A DNA stretch of 64,000 bases. Origin: Trichaptum fuscoviolaceum. Its lineage: Eukaryota > Basidiomycota > Agaricomycetes > Hymenochaetales > Trichaptaceae. The stretch covers positions 310,001 to 374,000 of the forward strand of contig CAJSYZ010000005.1 in NCBI GenBank assembly GCA_910574455.1, written 5' to 3'. Made by a program: the position numbers and the translations under genes. The notes beneath the pieces were generated by a model, which was not told the DNA's origin, did no database searches, and was given only the letters and a program-made list of their open reading frames with translations. Positions 43,542 through 54,996 of the stretch are shown here, piece by piece (position 1 is the stretch's first letter; the number at the start of each line of letters is the position of its first letter).

Positions 43542-45749
43542 TTAGTACTTGCTTTGTCTTAGTTGGAATTTACTTCTAAAAGGCCAATCTTTGTCAAGGT
43601 CATCGATAACTTCATCTACCAACTTCAGCGGATTCTGCATTAGCTCTGGAAATCTCTTCGTTTCTTCTCTCATCCGACGCACGATCTCGTCAACTTCGTC
43701 GTAGCAAGTCTCCAGTGGTATATCACCGTCCACAAATCGGCCACCGGGGCGCTTCTCTGTTCTCTTGATTCCCGTGCAAAGGCGAGGGTACTCCGTCTCA
43801 TCTCCTTCGTTGTAATACTCGCTAAAGAAAATATCGGCCTCCTTCTTTCCAAGCGCGCTCGGATACCGCACATGGACGACGGTGTAATGACTTGACGACT
43901 CTTTTGCTCCACCTTGTGAAAGCATCATAAAATAGTCAGCGCATTTTTCTTTTGCACCCTTGAGATCTTGGAATAGGAAGGTGCTGAACCACGGAGTATT
44001 ACGGGAATAGTCGATGACAAAGCCCACAAGATCAGGATGGACATTTGGGTGCTTTCGCCTCACAAGATGTTGAAGGTGGGGACGATGCCTGCGAATGTCA
44101 TACAGCGCGATATTCTTCACAAATTGTTTATCTCTGCGGCTGACCTCGCTTTGGCCTTCGAAGTACTTGAGTGTCTGTGGAGAAACGATCGTAGAATATG
44201 CTGAATCTCTCACCAGAAACAGCGCTTGCGGTTTTCGCAAACAAAGTACAAGAGTTTCTGTGATCTCTCTTCCAATCACTTTCCTGACATGCTGTTGAGC
44301 AGTAACAGACGGCCTTGCATCCCCCGCATTTTCTTAGGCAACGCTTCGAGAATCGGGTTTTGCACTGTGTCCAAGTTGAGTACAGCGACATTGTGGATTT
44401 GCAAGCCAAAGGAATACGTACGTAAAAGCAAGGGCCCTTTGCTTTTCCTTCAGCACGAAAGAGGGCCTCGAACTTAACGAAGACGCTTTTCACTGCCACA
44501 TCGTTCATGAACCTCCTCCAAGCATTCCACTCTGGGGAGCTCTTCATTCTATTTGAGAAAACGGTTACAGGCAGTCGCTCGAATGCATCTGAGATGTCGA
44601 CACAGACACGTGCGTTCATGACAGCAATGTTGAGCAAGGCAAAGGTGTTCGCGAGAGACATAGTAATAGTATCTTCCAAGTTTTGGCCGCTTTGTACCTG
44701 TAGCAAGAGCTGAGCGATTCCGTCAAGCATGCCATATCGAATGCACTGCCTTAAAGCACGCCTCCTATCCTCTGAGTCTCTGAGAATCATGCGCAGCAGA
44801 AGCCGGTAGTAGTGGGCACATGCAATCCTAAACTCGTTGCCTTCTGCGCCGTCTATCGTCTGCGTAAGATGGCGCATACACTTGGAAAATGTCGTGAAAA
44901 TTTGATGCTCGTGCATGCTGTGAGAAATAGCATGGTCACGTCCGAAGGAGAGCATAATGGCGTTGATTAGATGCATCAGAATGGGTGTAAGGTCGTCTGG
45001 GGCTTCTTTCATAGCTTGTCGAAGCCTAGTGATAGCGATGTCTGCAATGCGGTCGGAATTTCCACCTGCAGTCCTGTTCAGAGTTTCTACAAACTCAAGA
45101 TGGCCATCCGGAGTTCGTTCAAGAAGAGTCCAGAGTATCTCTGAAGCATAGGGATTGACGTTTATTGGGTTTCGTATATCTTCCTCCAGCCACAGATATG
45201 AGATAATGTCGTAGTTCAATTTAATTTCAGGATGGTGCTCTTTGTGATTAGGGTGAGTATAGGAGATAGCGAGAATCGCAGCAGATAGGGTCTTGACCAG
45301 TCTTTGTTTGTCGTCTCTATTCAGTCGAATAGGATCGGTAACGTTTCGGATTTTTGCCCAGTAAAAGTAACGGATCCAGGACATTAGCAAGTCGACGTTT
45401 GAAGAAACCAGGTTTGACAAGGAAGGAAAGGTCCTGATGCGGTAGGCGACGTCCCCTACAGCCTGAAGGGTTACAGAAGCAGCGATTGGGGCATCCCTAT
45501 ATCGCCAGTCATTTTTGTCCGGTGCCTTGTATGGATCAACGACGATACAGAAGAGTTCTTCGAGCCTTTCTACAATTTCGTGTTTGGGAAAGTCATTGAT
45601 TCCGTGAACACGAACGGCGATGCGATCGGCGTAGGCTAATGTGGTTTCGCCATTTGCTCGCTAAAAGCAATCTTCAGCATGTCTTGTTGTTTACACTGAT
45701 TGCATTGACTTACTTGCAGCTTCTCCGCCTTACTGGCTATGTCGGGCAT
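43542..45749 (-). CDS. MYND-6: MYND zinc-finger protein, duplicate of MYND-5
   Basis: Start M-P-D-I-A-S-K-A-E-K-L-Q at 45749, then a phase-0 intron and R-A-N-G-E-T-T-L-A-Y-A-D-R. The helical domain has S-Y-L-W-L-E-E-D and R-R-A-L-R-Q-C-I-R-Y-G-M-L-D-G. The MYND finger is C-F-Y-C, C-G-G-C, Y-C-S-T-A-C-Q-E-S-D-W, H-R-N-S-C. The last exon has D-I-R-R-H-R-P-H-L and G-D-I-P-L-E-T-C-Y-D-E-V-D-E. As in MYND-5, the last acceptor must be the second AG (near 44162) to keep the frame. The C-terminus is four residues longer than MYND-5. Open throughout. Confidence 0.9.
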
Positions 45750-46374
45750 ATTCCTGAGAGTCTGACATGCAGAGTAACGTCGAGAAAAGGTATTGTACGC
45801 CATCCTAAAAACGCGTAAGGATTTTCAAGTTGTGTGTCGATGTTTGGTATCTTCAGGGCAAGCGTTTTCGCGTCACTGCTGCCACTGGTATCGCACATTC
45901 ACGATTTTTAGAACATCATCGCATTCAATGGCCTACATAAGTACGTAAATGTACATACCTCGAAGAAGCCCTTATCTGTGTCATACTACCAAACTAAATG
46001 GACAAAGGGTGCTAATTAGAAGTGCTGCGCTCGTTTTCCCTCCGTTTCTCCAATCTAACTCAGCCCAGACTTGAAGCTCCGATTTTAGCTTGGCTCACTG
46101 GGCAGAGCTGAATTTGATCTAGCTGTTTGAGAAGAATCACGAGCTACAAGCGCGATGAACTAGAGTATTTTTTTGTTTTAACTGATCCGATTTCAAATTT
46201 CTAGATGAATTGCGAACGGGACAGTTGAAATTACTATGAGCTCTCATCATGCTTTTGCTCACCAAAGACATCGAGCTACGCTTGTTCAAACTGAAAAGGC
46301 GAGTTCAATTGATTACAAGTACATCATATCGCATGGAATACATTGCAAAAATATGTATGTACATACATCTAAAA
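45750..46374. other. intergenic, MYND-6 / MYND-7
   Basis: About 620 bp, AT-rich; MYND-6 promoter plus MYND-7 3' UTR. Similarity to the left arm stops at the start of this region. Nothing else seen. Confidence 0.55.
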
Positions 46375-48547
46375 TCAAAGTCCAATAGTCAGAACATTGC
46401 CAGCCTTGTTTTCTCTATCTTTCTTCTTATACACTGTCCCCGCGATTGCTTCAAAGTCACGCATGACTCGGTCTACAAGTTTCTTAGGGTCCCGTATCAG
46501 GGCAGGATTTATCTCCAAATCTATTGCCATAAGTTGCAATAAATCATCCATCATGTCGTGGCACGCTTCCAACGGGACTTGAGTGTTACCGTCCACGAAT
46601 AGTCCACTTGGACGTACAGTATCTGTAAGCGCCATTTCCGGGAGTGTACGAGGACATTCGATGTCGGACCCTTCTTCAAATGTCTCAGTGAGAACAATGA
46701 TCTTGTCGACCTTCATGAGGATAGTGGGGGAAATGACCCGGATCATAATTGTATGCTTTCCCGTCGTTCCGCGATTCTCTGCCGCTGCGATGACTATGTT
46801 TTTCGTTCTACGCGTGCCATCATCGTCATCACTTAGCTCGTGGATCAGGAAAGGGCTATACAAGGGGGGTAATCCGCGAGCTAAGTTGATGGTAAATCCC
46901 ACCAGGTCGGGATCAACATCCGGATATCTGCTCCGTACGAGTTTTCGCAAGTGGATTTGATGTCGGCGAAAGTCTAGTTGAGCCATAAGAGTCGCGAAGA
47001 CTCTATCTTCCAAGTCCTTCACGTCCTCTTCTCGAAGTGAGCATTTAAATAATAAAGTCAGAGTAGTTTAGCTTACCGAATTCAGGTAAATGTCCTGTTC
47101 GCTCCAAGGAATAGCAGGTGTTCTTATGCCCACTCTTCCAGCCCACTACTTGGCATGCTTTGGAGCAATACAGTGTAATCCTGCATCTCCCACATTTCTT
47201 TAAAGAACTCTTTATAAATTTGCCTTTGCACTATAAATATAGAGAATGCATCTTTAATGTGACCTTAACGAAGAGAAGAGATATACGCACATGCGAACAG
47301 AGACCCATAGGTTCCATTATATCTGCTGTGTGCCGGTTCATTATGTGGAGGATGACGCTTTGGAGCAATACCGCGTCCGTAAATTGCTTCCACTCTTTCC
47401 TCCCTGGTGACAAAGGCATTTCCTTCAAAGGGGCGAGTCTTTTGAATGCATCTTGTATATCGACACAAACAGATCTGACACCCAGGCCGAAATAAAGCAG
47501 GTCGAACACGTTTTTCAGTACAGGCATACCAATATGTCTGTCTGCTTTAGTGTCATGTAGCTTCAATAGTTGCACGAGACCGTCCAGAGCTCCATAACGG
47601 ATACATTGCCTCAATGCACGCGTACCGTTTCCTGCTTCCTTGAACGTTCTGGTATTGAAGTTGCCAAAATATAGCTCGCAGCTCGTGCCAAACTTAGGCC
47701 CTTCAATCTTCGTGTCTGCCGACACTTGGTTCGACATGAGACGCATGGCTTTGGCGAAGGAAGTATGCATCTCGTATTTCTGGAAGCTTTCTCTGAGAAT
47801 TTCTTTGAAAGCATGATTGTCGTGAATGAAAAGCACGAAAGCGATGTAGTGATGGGGTCTAATAGGCAGACCCTTGGAGTGAGCCTTCATAGCCAGTCGA
47901 AGTTTGTTTCGCGCAACTCTAGCCACTCGATCTGCGTCCCCATCGGCGCTACGGACAAACGCTTCTATCACCAACCCAATCGCCTTCGTCATCCTGAAGA
48001 GTCCTCGGAATATTTCTGCTACGAGGGCGCCATCGTGCTCGTTTTTTGTATGTATCGGATGCTGGATATCCTCCTCGAACCAGAGACCTGTAAGGATATT
48101 GTAGTTCGCTTCGAGCAGGGGGTGAACGTCTCTCTCCAAAGCTGATCTTAAGAGGATTGCGTGAAATACGGTAGACAGGTTTCTGATCAATGTTTGCTTA
48201 TCGTCCTCATTTGAATGGATTGGGTCTAAGCGGTTTCGTATCTTCGTCCTGTAGAAGTACTGAACCCAAGGTATAAGACGATACTTATTTGAGCAGACCA
48301 GCTCAACCAGAATTGGAAACCTGTAGAAGTGAATGCCCACTTCACCCACAGCTTCCAGAGATGATGCAGCTGTAGCTATTGCATTCAAAAATCGTCGGTG
48401 CGATTTGTCGTCCGGCATGTAGTCAGGATCAACCAGAATAAGGAATAGACCTCTAAGCCTTCTGACAATCTCGTGTTCTGAAAGAGACGCTATGCCATGA
48501 ACTCGAAGCGAAAGTCGGTTAGCGTAGGACACTGGGTCAGACTCCAT
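46375..48547 (-). CDS. MYND-7: MYND zinc-finger protein
   Basis: Start M-E-S-D-P-V-S-Y-A-N-R-L-S-L-R-V-H-G-I at 48547. The helical domain has G-L-W-F-E-E-D and G-T-R-A-L-R-Q-C-I-R-Y-G-A-L-D-G. The MYND finger crosses the first junction: C-S-H-C, C-G-R-C, Y-C-S-K-A-C-Q-V-V-G-W, H-K-N-T-C. In this copy the common acidic-W pair (D/E-W) is G-W, but all zinc ligands are kept. The C-terminal domain has D-F-R-R-H-Q-I-H-L and P-L-E-A-C-H-D-M-M-D-D, clearly more diverged than in its sisters. It is closest to MYND-1 and MYND-8, and lies directly downstream of 7TM-2 on the same strand. Confidence 0.89.
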
Positions 48548-49648
48548 GGTCCCGTCGGCCTTGGTCTGGATAAGAACATCTCAACTTTATCGACAAAATT
48601 TCATGAGGAATTCCCCCAGCTCACCAAGAATTTGAGTGTATCTTTCCTCTCGATAGGCGCCCTTGTGAGTAAGTTCGTCAAGAGGCAGCTGGTACGACTC
48701 TATCGGCGGTGGCACGTCTGAGACAAACAATGCACACTTTAAGGTGAGTGCCAGTTCGCCGGAAGTAAATATATCCGCCTAAATCGTATTTCCATTATGA
48801 CGCTAATCGCGGAATCCTACCACTGGCAGTGTCAGGGGGTACTAATAATAGCTAGGATCTGATGAGATCTTTAAACATGAATCTAGTCTAAAAACGTGCA
48901 AGAAAGATGTCAAGCGGGTGTTTAAAGTTAACTGAAAAATTGAACAGAAGACAAACTGGTAGCATACCTCGAGGGAAGTGGGGACATGGAATGAAGATCA
49001 AGTATTTGTTCACGTCCGAAGGAGAAGTAAGAAGAAGCAAGTTTCTACACGGCCATGTACCCAACCCCGCCGACTTCGATCCACTGGTGGCGAGACCATA
49101 CAACGGTGCCGAATCCCCCGACAGGAACCGTGACAAGGCCATGGGTTTCGCAAGACGTTTTCTAGGTTTCTGGAATGTCACGAAACTCGAAACATCTGTC
49201 TGACAGAGATTAAAAGGACCGGTCTGTGGAGACATGTAGCCACTCACCGGAAATGAGGCACCTCAGGCTCTCCGAGCGCCTGGTACGTATTGTTTTTTCT
49301 GCGAATGATTATCGCAGACTTGGTCTTCGAAACTCCGCAGGGTGTTTAATACGGGTGGAATATCAATGAAGCGCACGTTACTGACAATCGAAGTGCGTGT
49401 TCGAGAATTTCTGTCCTCTACTAAAGGGGGCCCGTGGTGTGCTTGGATTATTATTCCATTGGATACTACAGTGAAGTTCCTCTTTAGGGTAGGCATCACT
49501 GGCAACGTTACATGCCGGTATGAGTTCAGCTTTATTTACAATGCTTACATATAAAGAATAAGGGAAACTAATCGCAATCAAAATTGTAACAGGCTGTATG
49601 ACAGACGCACAACACATAAACTACAGTGATTACACAAGATAGAGGGAG
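48548..49648. other. intergenic, 7TM-2 / MYND-7
   Basis: 1.1 kb between co-oriented genes. It contains one CACTGGCAGTG motif at 48831-48841, like those at 12.5 kb and 17.2 kb. A 98-residue plus-strand frame at 48907-49203 resembles no family I know and I do not call it. Confidence 0.5.
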
Positions 49649-51024
49649 TTATTGAAAAGATGTCTTTTTGTACGCCAAAGTCGATGATTCGACGTCATTA
49701 GGTGGTCCGCTTTCTTTCGCAGCATCCTCATAAACTGTCTGATCTTGCGTTACATGAACCGTGACGACGCTTCTCTGAAATCGCAGTCGGTGACTCTCTG
49801 ACACAATCATACTCGACCGAGCATTCCAATTTGGGGAAAGGCCCAAACCAATACGAACGATGATAAGGGTGAACGTGATACCCTGATTCCCCTCATAAGC
49901 TATATCTTCTATGAACACGTGAACCGACGAAAGAAACTTACAATGAGAGGGACAAGCTGGGAAGACGGAGGGTATTCGTGTCAGCAAGCAGCGGTTGCAT
50001 ACAATGGAATTATCTCACCGAGTCCAGCACGACGTACTGGCCCCAGTTGGAGGTCAAAAACGTGGCCAGCAAGGCGATTAGTGAGATCGAATACACCGCC
50101 CCGGATTCTATCACTATGATCAGGATTGGCGATAGTGTGTGCGACTTGATAAGTCCAGACGTGCGGTGTTCGGCGATCCAAATCTTTCCCGCAATAAGGC
50201 CTAAAAAGACTTCAGTATAGACAGTTTATAGAAATGATGAAGCGAAGCCTACTGGTCGCAGTAAGATTGGTGAATAGTGTTAGGACGAAAAAGGAGGTGA
50301 TCCAGGCTTTGAATTCGAATATGGGTGTCGTTGGAGACGCCGTCGCCTCGTGTACAAGAGTGCCTATGCCGCTGACTGCAAAACGTCAGTCCTCTTGGTT
50401 TTCAAAAGGGCACATCTGCACTCACCAATTCCCCCCATCCAGAATATCAAGCCAGGAACGAGGATACGAATATCTTTCGCCCACACAACGTAAAGGCGAT
50501 ATATCTACTTCAAGTCTAAGTCTGAAAGGACGAGAAAGAGTGAGCAATCAAAAAAAAACTGACCAGAAATCCATCACCGACGAGCGTTTGGGTCGCGTAG
50601 GTTGTCACCTGCAGTAAATACGAGGAATTGGCTGTCTCCAGATAGTACTGGGACGGCCCTCCTTCGATGCTTCGGTTCTTTATGAAGGCATTCACTGCGC
50701 GAATACCTAGTGCTATCACATGCTATGATACTTTAGCATCGCTATACATACACCATCATAGGAGTTTGAGCATTTACCAGAAGTGCGAGAAGGTACATCA
50801 CGCAGGACACCGCGAGGACCGGTAGATCTAGGCGGTTCTGCCTCCGACGCTTGTAGAGTAGGATGTAGAGCGAAACAAGGAAGAGCACGGTGAGGATGCC
50901 TGCGAAGCCCATGCAGATCAATTGACCGATTTCCGGGTCATGGTCAGAAGAATACATGCTCACCGAAGAGGAAAATGACCACCATCAAGGCCACCAAAGA
51001 TGCCTCGTCTAACGCGATCGCCAT
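49649..51024 (-). CDS. 7TM-2: seven-transmembrane protein of unknown function
   Basis: Start M-A-I-A-L-D-E-A-S-L-V at 51024, first intron directly after the first helix. It follows the family plan: L-L-Y-K-R-R-R-Q-N-R, G-I-R-A-V-N-A-F-I-K-N-R, Q-T-L-V-G-D-G-F, I-E-S-G-A-V-Y-S, I-I-V-R-I-G-L-G-L-S and a polar tail. Long stretches are nearly identical to 7TM-1 (for example the block from G-I-R-A-V-N to G-D-G-F differs at only a couple of positions). The two are therefore a recent duplicate pair in inverted orientation. MYND-7 follows on the same strand and UstYa-2 precedes it. Function unknown. Confidence 0.85.
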
Positions 51025-51777
51025 CCTTACTTAGCACTCCAGAAAAGTAAAAGCCGGTCTATTCAACCTAAATCCCTTGGTCTTGATCAGTAAATGAGCC
51101 CACGTTTGACGCATATGAGACGTACAAAAAGTATGTACACGAAAATGAAGGACGGTCCCGCTCACCGCAGCTGCTCATTGCCTTTGGGGACGCGGGGAAG
51201 GATGAAACCATGTGAAGAGTGCTGCATATGAATGCTCTCTGCAACCCTGCACACGCCATGTCGTAGTTAGGGACTTCCACGGTCAAGCGAGTTCTGAATG
51301 TGCCGTTGTGGCACGGAACCATAACCTTCTCGCTTATCAGAACAGAATGGGTTTAAAGTGCTTCTTAAACTTTATATAGCTGACCGTGTGATCGATTGAG
51401 GCAGGTTCGCGCACTTGCCGTAGTGAAACGACAGACTGAGACCGAAGGATAGTGAAGGTAACTTTACATTGTCTTATTTAGAGACTGACGTACATCGACT
51501 AGTGAGCAGAAGATACGCGAACCAATTTTGAACAGTGCGCATAGTTCCTTGACATCCTTGACGCTATTGATAGGTGGCAATGTGGACGACACGAATATCC
51601 TCCAGAGTTCACTGAATTACAGCGCATTCAGCCCTATAAGCGAATTATGAAGTAGCTTCAGAATCAAACTAAAACATCAAAGGTGAGATCCGACACGTAC
51701 TTATTTGATCCTACGATAACGATTCATCGCACTCACTGATCAACAGCACGTGCTCCCCTCCTCCTGCATACACCATC
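51025..51777. other. intergenic, UstYa-2 / 7TM-2
   Basis: 750 bp between two co-oriented minus-strand genes. A TATATAAA-like string near 51368-51378 is possibly a promoter element, but it lies about 345 bp from the 7TM-2 ATG. No gene seen. Confidence 0.5.
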
Positions 51778-52437
51778 TTAGGATTCCCACCAGCTGTCAT
51801 GATTCGCTTCGGATTCCGCCCACACACGCTCCCAGTCCTTACAATCCGTGCGGGTCGTATACGGCAGCACCGCGCGACCGCCATACTCGCTGCGGACCAT
51901 CTCGAGATGGGCGTCGGCATGGCATTGGATCGACTGACGGAGATAATTCAAGCAAAAGTGCGCTTCCTGAGACGTCGATGGGCCAGAGGGGTGCTCTCGT
52001 CGGTCGTGCATAGCAGATCGAACGGCGTCTAGGCATTCCAGTTGATGGAAAAGGGAAACCCGGAAGGGCGTAGGGGTGTCTGGTAGGAAGACAACACCCT
52101 TTCCACGAGGTAGAGCGCTGGCCCACTCTGCCGCCCCCTCCTCTGTATCCAGTCGGAAGTGCACACTCTCTTCCGGTGTCATAGCTACCTGCTGAATACC
52201 TTGCAGGTCCCAAAGCTCAGGAAGATCCCTATCTATAAAATCAAACAATTGATTCAATACGTCCAACCGGAAAATTACAGACTCACTGGAAGTTCGTCCA
52301 TGCTTGCTCTGAAGATTCCGAGGAAAGAAAGTTGAGTGAAGGTCGACGTTCAGGAAGAGATTTAGGAGAGTGAAAAATACAGTGAAAGCGGTGATGAGCG
52401 GGAGCTTTGAGTGAGGGTATTTCACGATGACCATCAT
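51778..52437 (-). CDS. UstYa-2: UstYa-like (DUF3328) protein with altered HxxHC motifs
   Basis: Membrane-anchored UstYa-family protein: a hydrophobic N-terminal segment (L-I-T-A-F-T-V-F-F-T-L-L-N-L-F-L-N-V), V-S-L-F-H-Q-L-E-C-L-D-A, then C-L-N-Y-L-R-Q-S-I-Q-C-H-A-D and D-C-K-D-W near the end. The first motif is H-Q-L-E-C instead of HxxHC. The second is E-A-H-F-C instead of HxxHC, so three of four family histidines are replaced or shifted. A 54-nt sequence with perfect splice borders (gtgagt ... ttatag, about 52225-52286) is probably an intron, but its length is a multiple of three, so it stays open if retained. About 200 residues after splicing. It may be catalytically altered or a partner subunit. 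No Kex2-repeat precursor is visible nearby. Confidence 0.82.
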   Translation of the reverse strand: MMVIVKYPHSKLPLITAFTVFFTLLNLFLNVDLHSTFFPRNLQSKHGRTSSESVIFRLDVLNQLFDFIDRDLPELWDLQGIQQVAMTPEESVHFRLDTEEGAAEWASALPRGKGVVFLPDTPTPFRVSLFHQLECLDAVRSAMHDRREHPSGPSTSQEAHFCLNYLRQSIQCHADAHLEMVRSEYGGRAVLPYTTRTDCKDWERVWAESEANHDSWWES

Positions 52438-52774
52438 AGACAACAGAGAGTGGCACTGAGGTCAGAGAACTTGAAGCGACAACCTCGTGATAAGGACATT
52501 GAGCTGAAAGCAGAAGGCCAGCCGTCCAATTCCTCCGGGCGGTGTGGGAATTGTGGTGTCTATCCGAGAAATGCGTGTGTACAATTCTGATGTCGCCCTC
52601 CAGAACATCAAGAACTAGGTGGCAAAGAATCCATCATTCGCAAAATTGACGTAGAAGATCTAACAATCAGAGAGTCCGCGGAGGCTAGTATTAGAAGGTT
52701 TCACTGCTTGATAAGACGACCCGCACTCGCCTGATAGCAATCATTCATTTTCTCCAAGCTCAGCCACCACAATA
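52438..52774. other. divergent intergenic, UstYa-2 / RidA
   Basis: 337 bp that must hold both promoters. No clear motif seen. Confidence 0.5.
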
Positions 52775-53289
52775 ATGCCAACTGTCGTCTACACTCCAGA
52801 TGCTGTCCCTCCTATGCCTGTTTTCTCCCAGGCGTCCATCTCACGGGGATATGTCTACGTTTCCGGTAATATCGGTGTCCTTCATGATCTGAAGACAATC
52901 GTAGACGGAGGTGTGCAGCCGCAAACTGTAGGTTTATATTTCACTTCTGTCCTGAATTAAGGCTATTCAGAGAGATACTCACTTTACTTCTAGCGCACGG
53001 CCTTGGAGAATATGACCAAAGTCCTCAAAGCTGCGGGGTCCGGCCTAGAGCACATTGTGAAGGCCAACGTCTATCTTAAGAACATGGAACGCGATTTTGG
53101 ACCCATGAATGAGATCTACATCCAGGTACATTCTTCCCCTGTATCTTATTCGACGCGGACAGCTGATAACTCCGCTTGATGAAGTTCTTCGAAAAAGACA
53201 AGATGCCAGCGCGAACTTGTGTCGGAGTCGCCAGTCTGCCGTTGGGCGCTGATGTCGAAATCGAATGCGTCGCAGAGATTCCGAACTAG
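52775..53289 (+). CDS. RidA/YjgF-family reactive intermediate deaminase
   Basis: Small single-domain protein of the RidA (YjgF/YER057c/UK114) family, which hydrolyses reactive enamine/imine intermediates formed by PLP enzymes. Three exons. Family landmarks are F-S-Q-A-S-I-S-R-G-Y-V-Y-V-S-G-N-I-G, V-Q-P-Q-T, T-K-V-L-K-A-A-G-S-G-L, V-K-A-N-V-Y-L and, in the last exon, M-P-A-R-T-C-V-G-V-A-S-L-P with the conserved Arg that binds the substrate carboxylate. It ends V-E-I-E-C-V-A-E-I-P-N. About 130 residues, normal size. It is divergent from UstYa-2; a role in peptide chemistry cannot be claimed from position alone. Confidence 0.93.
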
Positions 53290-53912
53290 AAGTTCGGCTG
53301 CAGCACTGGTGATAACGAACCCGTAGAAGGATAAGATATTTGTAGCCATGAGAAATTATCGAAATAAACGCACTGGTTAAAGCCTTCGGGACTTGAGTGC
53401 TTTCAAAGAAGTTGATGGTAACTTTTAGTCGACGTGGTCAACAGCGAAGGGAATACCGCAAATCTCGGGTGGCACGAAACAAGGCCTCGTCCGATAGCAG
53501 AAAATTACGACTGCGTCACTGCTTAGTTGCAAGATATTGCAAGATATTGGCGGTCTTCATAGAGTCTTGACACTGTTTTGAAGCTCGACGTCGTCCTTGT
53601 TGTCGTGGTCGATGATGAAGAGACACAACGCGGGTTCGCATCAAGTCCTGCCAGTTTGACATTGACCCTTGAGTCGGTTCCACGCTCATTCTTCTATCTT
53701 TTCTAGATTCGCAAGCCAGCCTTTTCCTTCCCACAACTTCAATAAAGCCAAGCTATACGACATCATGTGTCGGGCTTCTGGAAAGATCAAGAGATAGTAA
53801 CAGCCATCTCACCGCTACACGAAACTTGCGCAATTGGCCTACCCGTGCCACGGATTGAGGAGACTCTCTTTTTTGTTGTTCCATTGCTATACTATCGTGT
53901 AGCGATATCAGC
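53290..53912. other. intergenic with dispersed repeat
   Basis: 620 bp holding the second copy of the dispersed repeat (53532-53631) and the promoter of the next gene. Confidence 0.55.
53532..53631 (-). repeat. dispersed repeat, copy 2
   Basis: Reverse-complement match to 5720-5813, with a few substitutions and small indels. It shares the CGACCACGACAACAAGGACGA core. Confidence 0.6.
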
Positions 53913-54996
53913 ATGCGAGACAGCAAATGGTACTCGCAGGTCCCTGCTCAAGATTCTGAGTCTGAGCCGAAGTCGTACAGTGATGAAGAAGGAGTAGGAA
54001 TTGCGTACTCGGATGAAGGTGTGCCATCTTGAAGTTTTATGTTTTATCTCCCCCAGAAGTAAGATCTAACTTGGTTTTTGTGTAGATGACAGTGATAAGC
54101 GCTCTATCCCGGCCTGGATGACCATCTGCATGGGGTTTGCGCCTATCGTAACTCTTTTCAACATCTTTGGCATGGTCTTTCATATGAATGGCTTTACCCC
54201 GTCCTTTGGCGACGTATCTCATGCGAAGACTATCGAGTTTGCAAACACGCTCCGTCATCCCAACATGTACATCGGTCTCGAAAACGTAGATACCGACGTT
54301 ATTCACAAAGTCTTGCCAGACTCGTTACACATCTTTCCACACGTCTTCCAGCCGGTGAACCGTTCACAGCCATCTCAAGTCTTTCCGTTCGACGGCCGAC
54401 CGAGAATTACATTTAACGGAAAGGTTTCACCTGGTGAACCGCATGTGATCATAAACAAGGATGTGAGCACTAGCAACTTTTACATCATCGTATCTAGCTC
54501 ATAAACATGCTTCAGGTCTCAATGATCATCCAGGTCCGCGTGCAGGACTTCGGTCTTGAGCGGTGCTCAATAGCAAGCATCATGCCCGATCCTGCCAAGC
54601 TTGCGAAGCAAAATCGCACCTTGACGCTTGCTCAACAATCAACGAGCATCGACCTCTGGGCGCTGGACACGTCGCAGGGCGAAGTTGACGTGACTAGTCT
54701 CTCTTGGTCCTCGCGCCCGCGACGTACAGAATTCATATCCACAGTTTCTGTCAAGGAGGGCGAGCACACGCATTCTGTTGAGTTCGACTGCGGGAGGTCT
54801 GGTTCCCTGCGCATCTTTGAGCTCGCGTGTCCAGAGGGAAGTGGGGACGAGTGCGCAATTGAATTCTGGCAGGAGCAACCAGAGACGGATCCGAGAATGG
54901 GTGAGTCTTACCAACTACATACTTACGTGAATTGTGACATCTTGGACTGACGCACGTCTTATAGCATTCACAATTGTGCAGAAGCCATCAATGTGA
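53913..54996 (+). CDS. single-pass membrane protein of unknown function (agaricomycete family)
   Basis: Four exons. A Ser/Glu/Asp-rich N-terminus (S-E-S-E-P-K-S-Y-S-D-E-E) is followed by one hydrophobic helix (M-T-I-C-M-G-F-A-P-I-V-T-L-F-N-I-F-G). Next come M-Y-I-G-L-E-N-V-D, a P-rich linker, V-F-P-F-D-G-R-P-R and a beta-rich C-terminal domain (V-R-V-Q-D-F-G-L-E-R-C, I-D-L-W-A-L-D). The last exon is only a few residues (A-F-T-I-V-Q-K-P-S-M). I know this layout as a recurrent uncharacterised mushroom family (short cytosolic N-terminus, one helix, beta domain), but no function is established. All junctions keep frame; no lesion seen. Confidence 0.8.

Larger units (their letters stand above)
39968..45765 (-). 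repeat. right arm of 5.8-kb inverted segmental duplication
   Basis: Reverse-complement counterpart of 27665-33420: the P fragment, F-box-2 and MYND-6, with intergenic DNA included. The arms are separated by a unique 6.5-kb spacer (33421-39967). Confidence 0.88.

Noticed and set aside
48907..49203. 98-residue plus-strand frame between 7TM-2 and MYND-7
   Set aside because: No match to any family I know and no splice context; probably chance.
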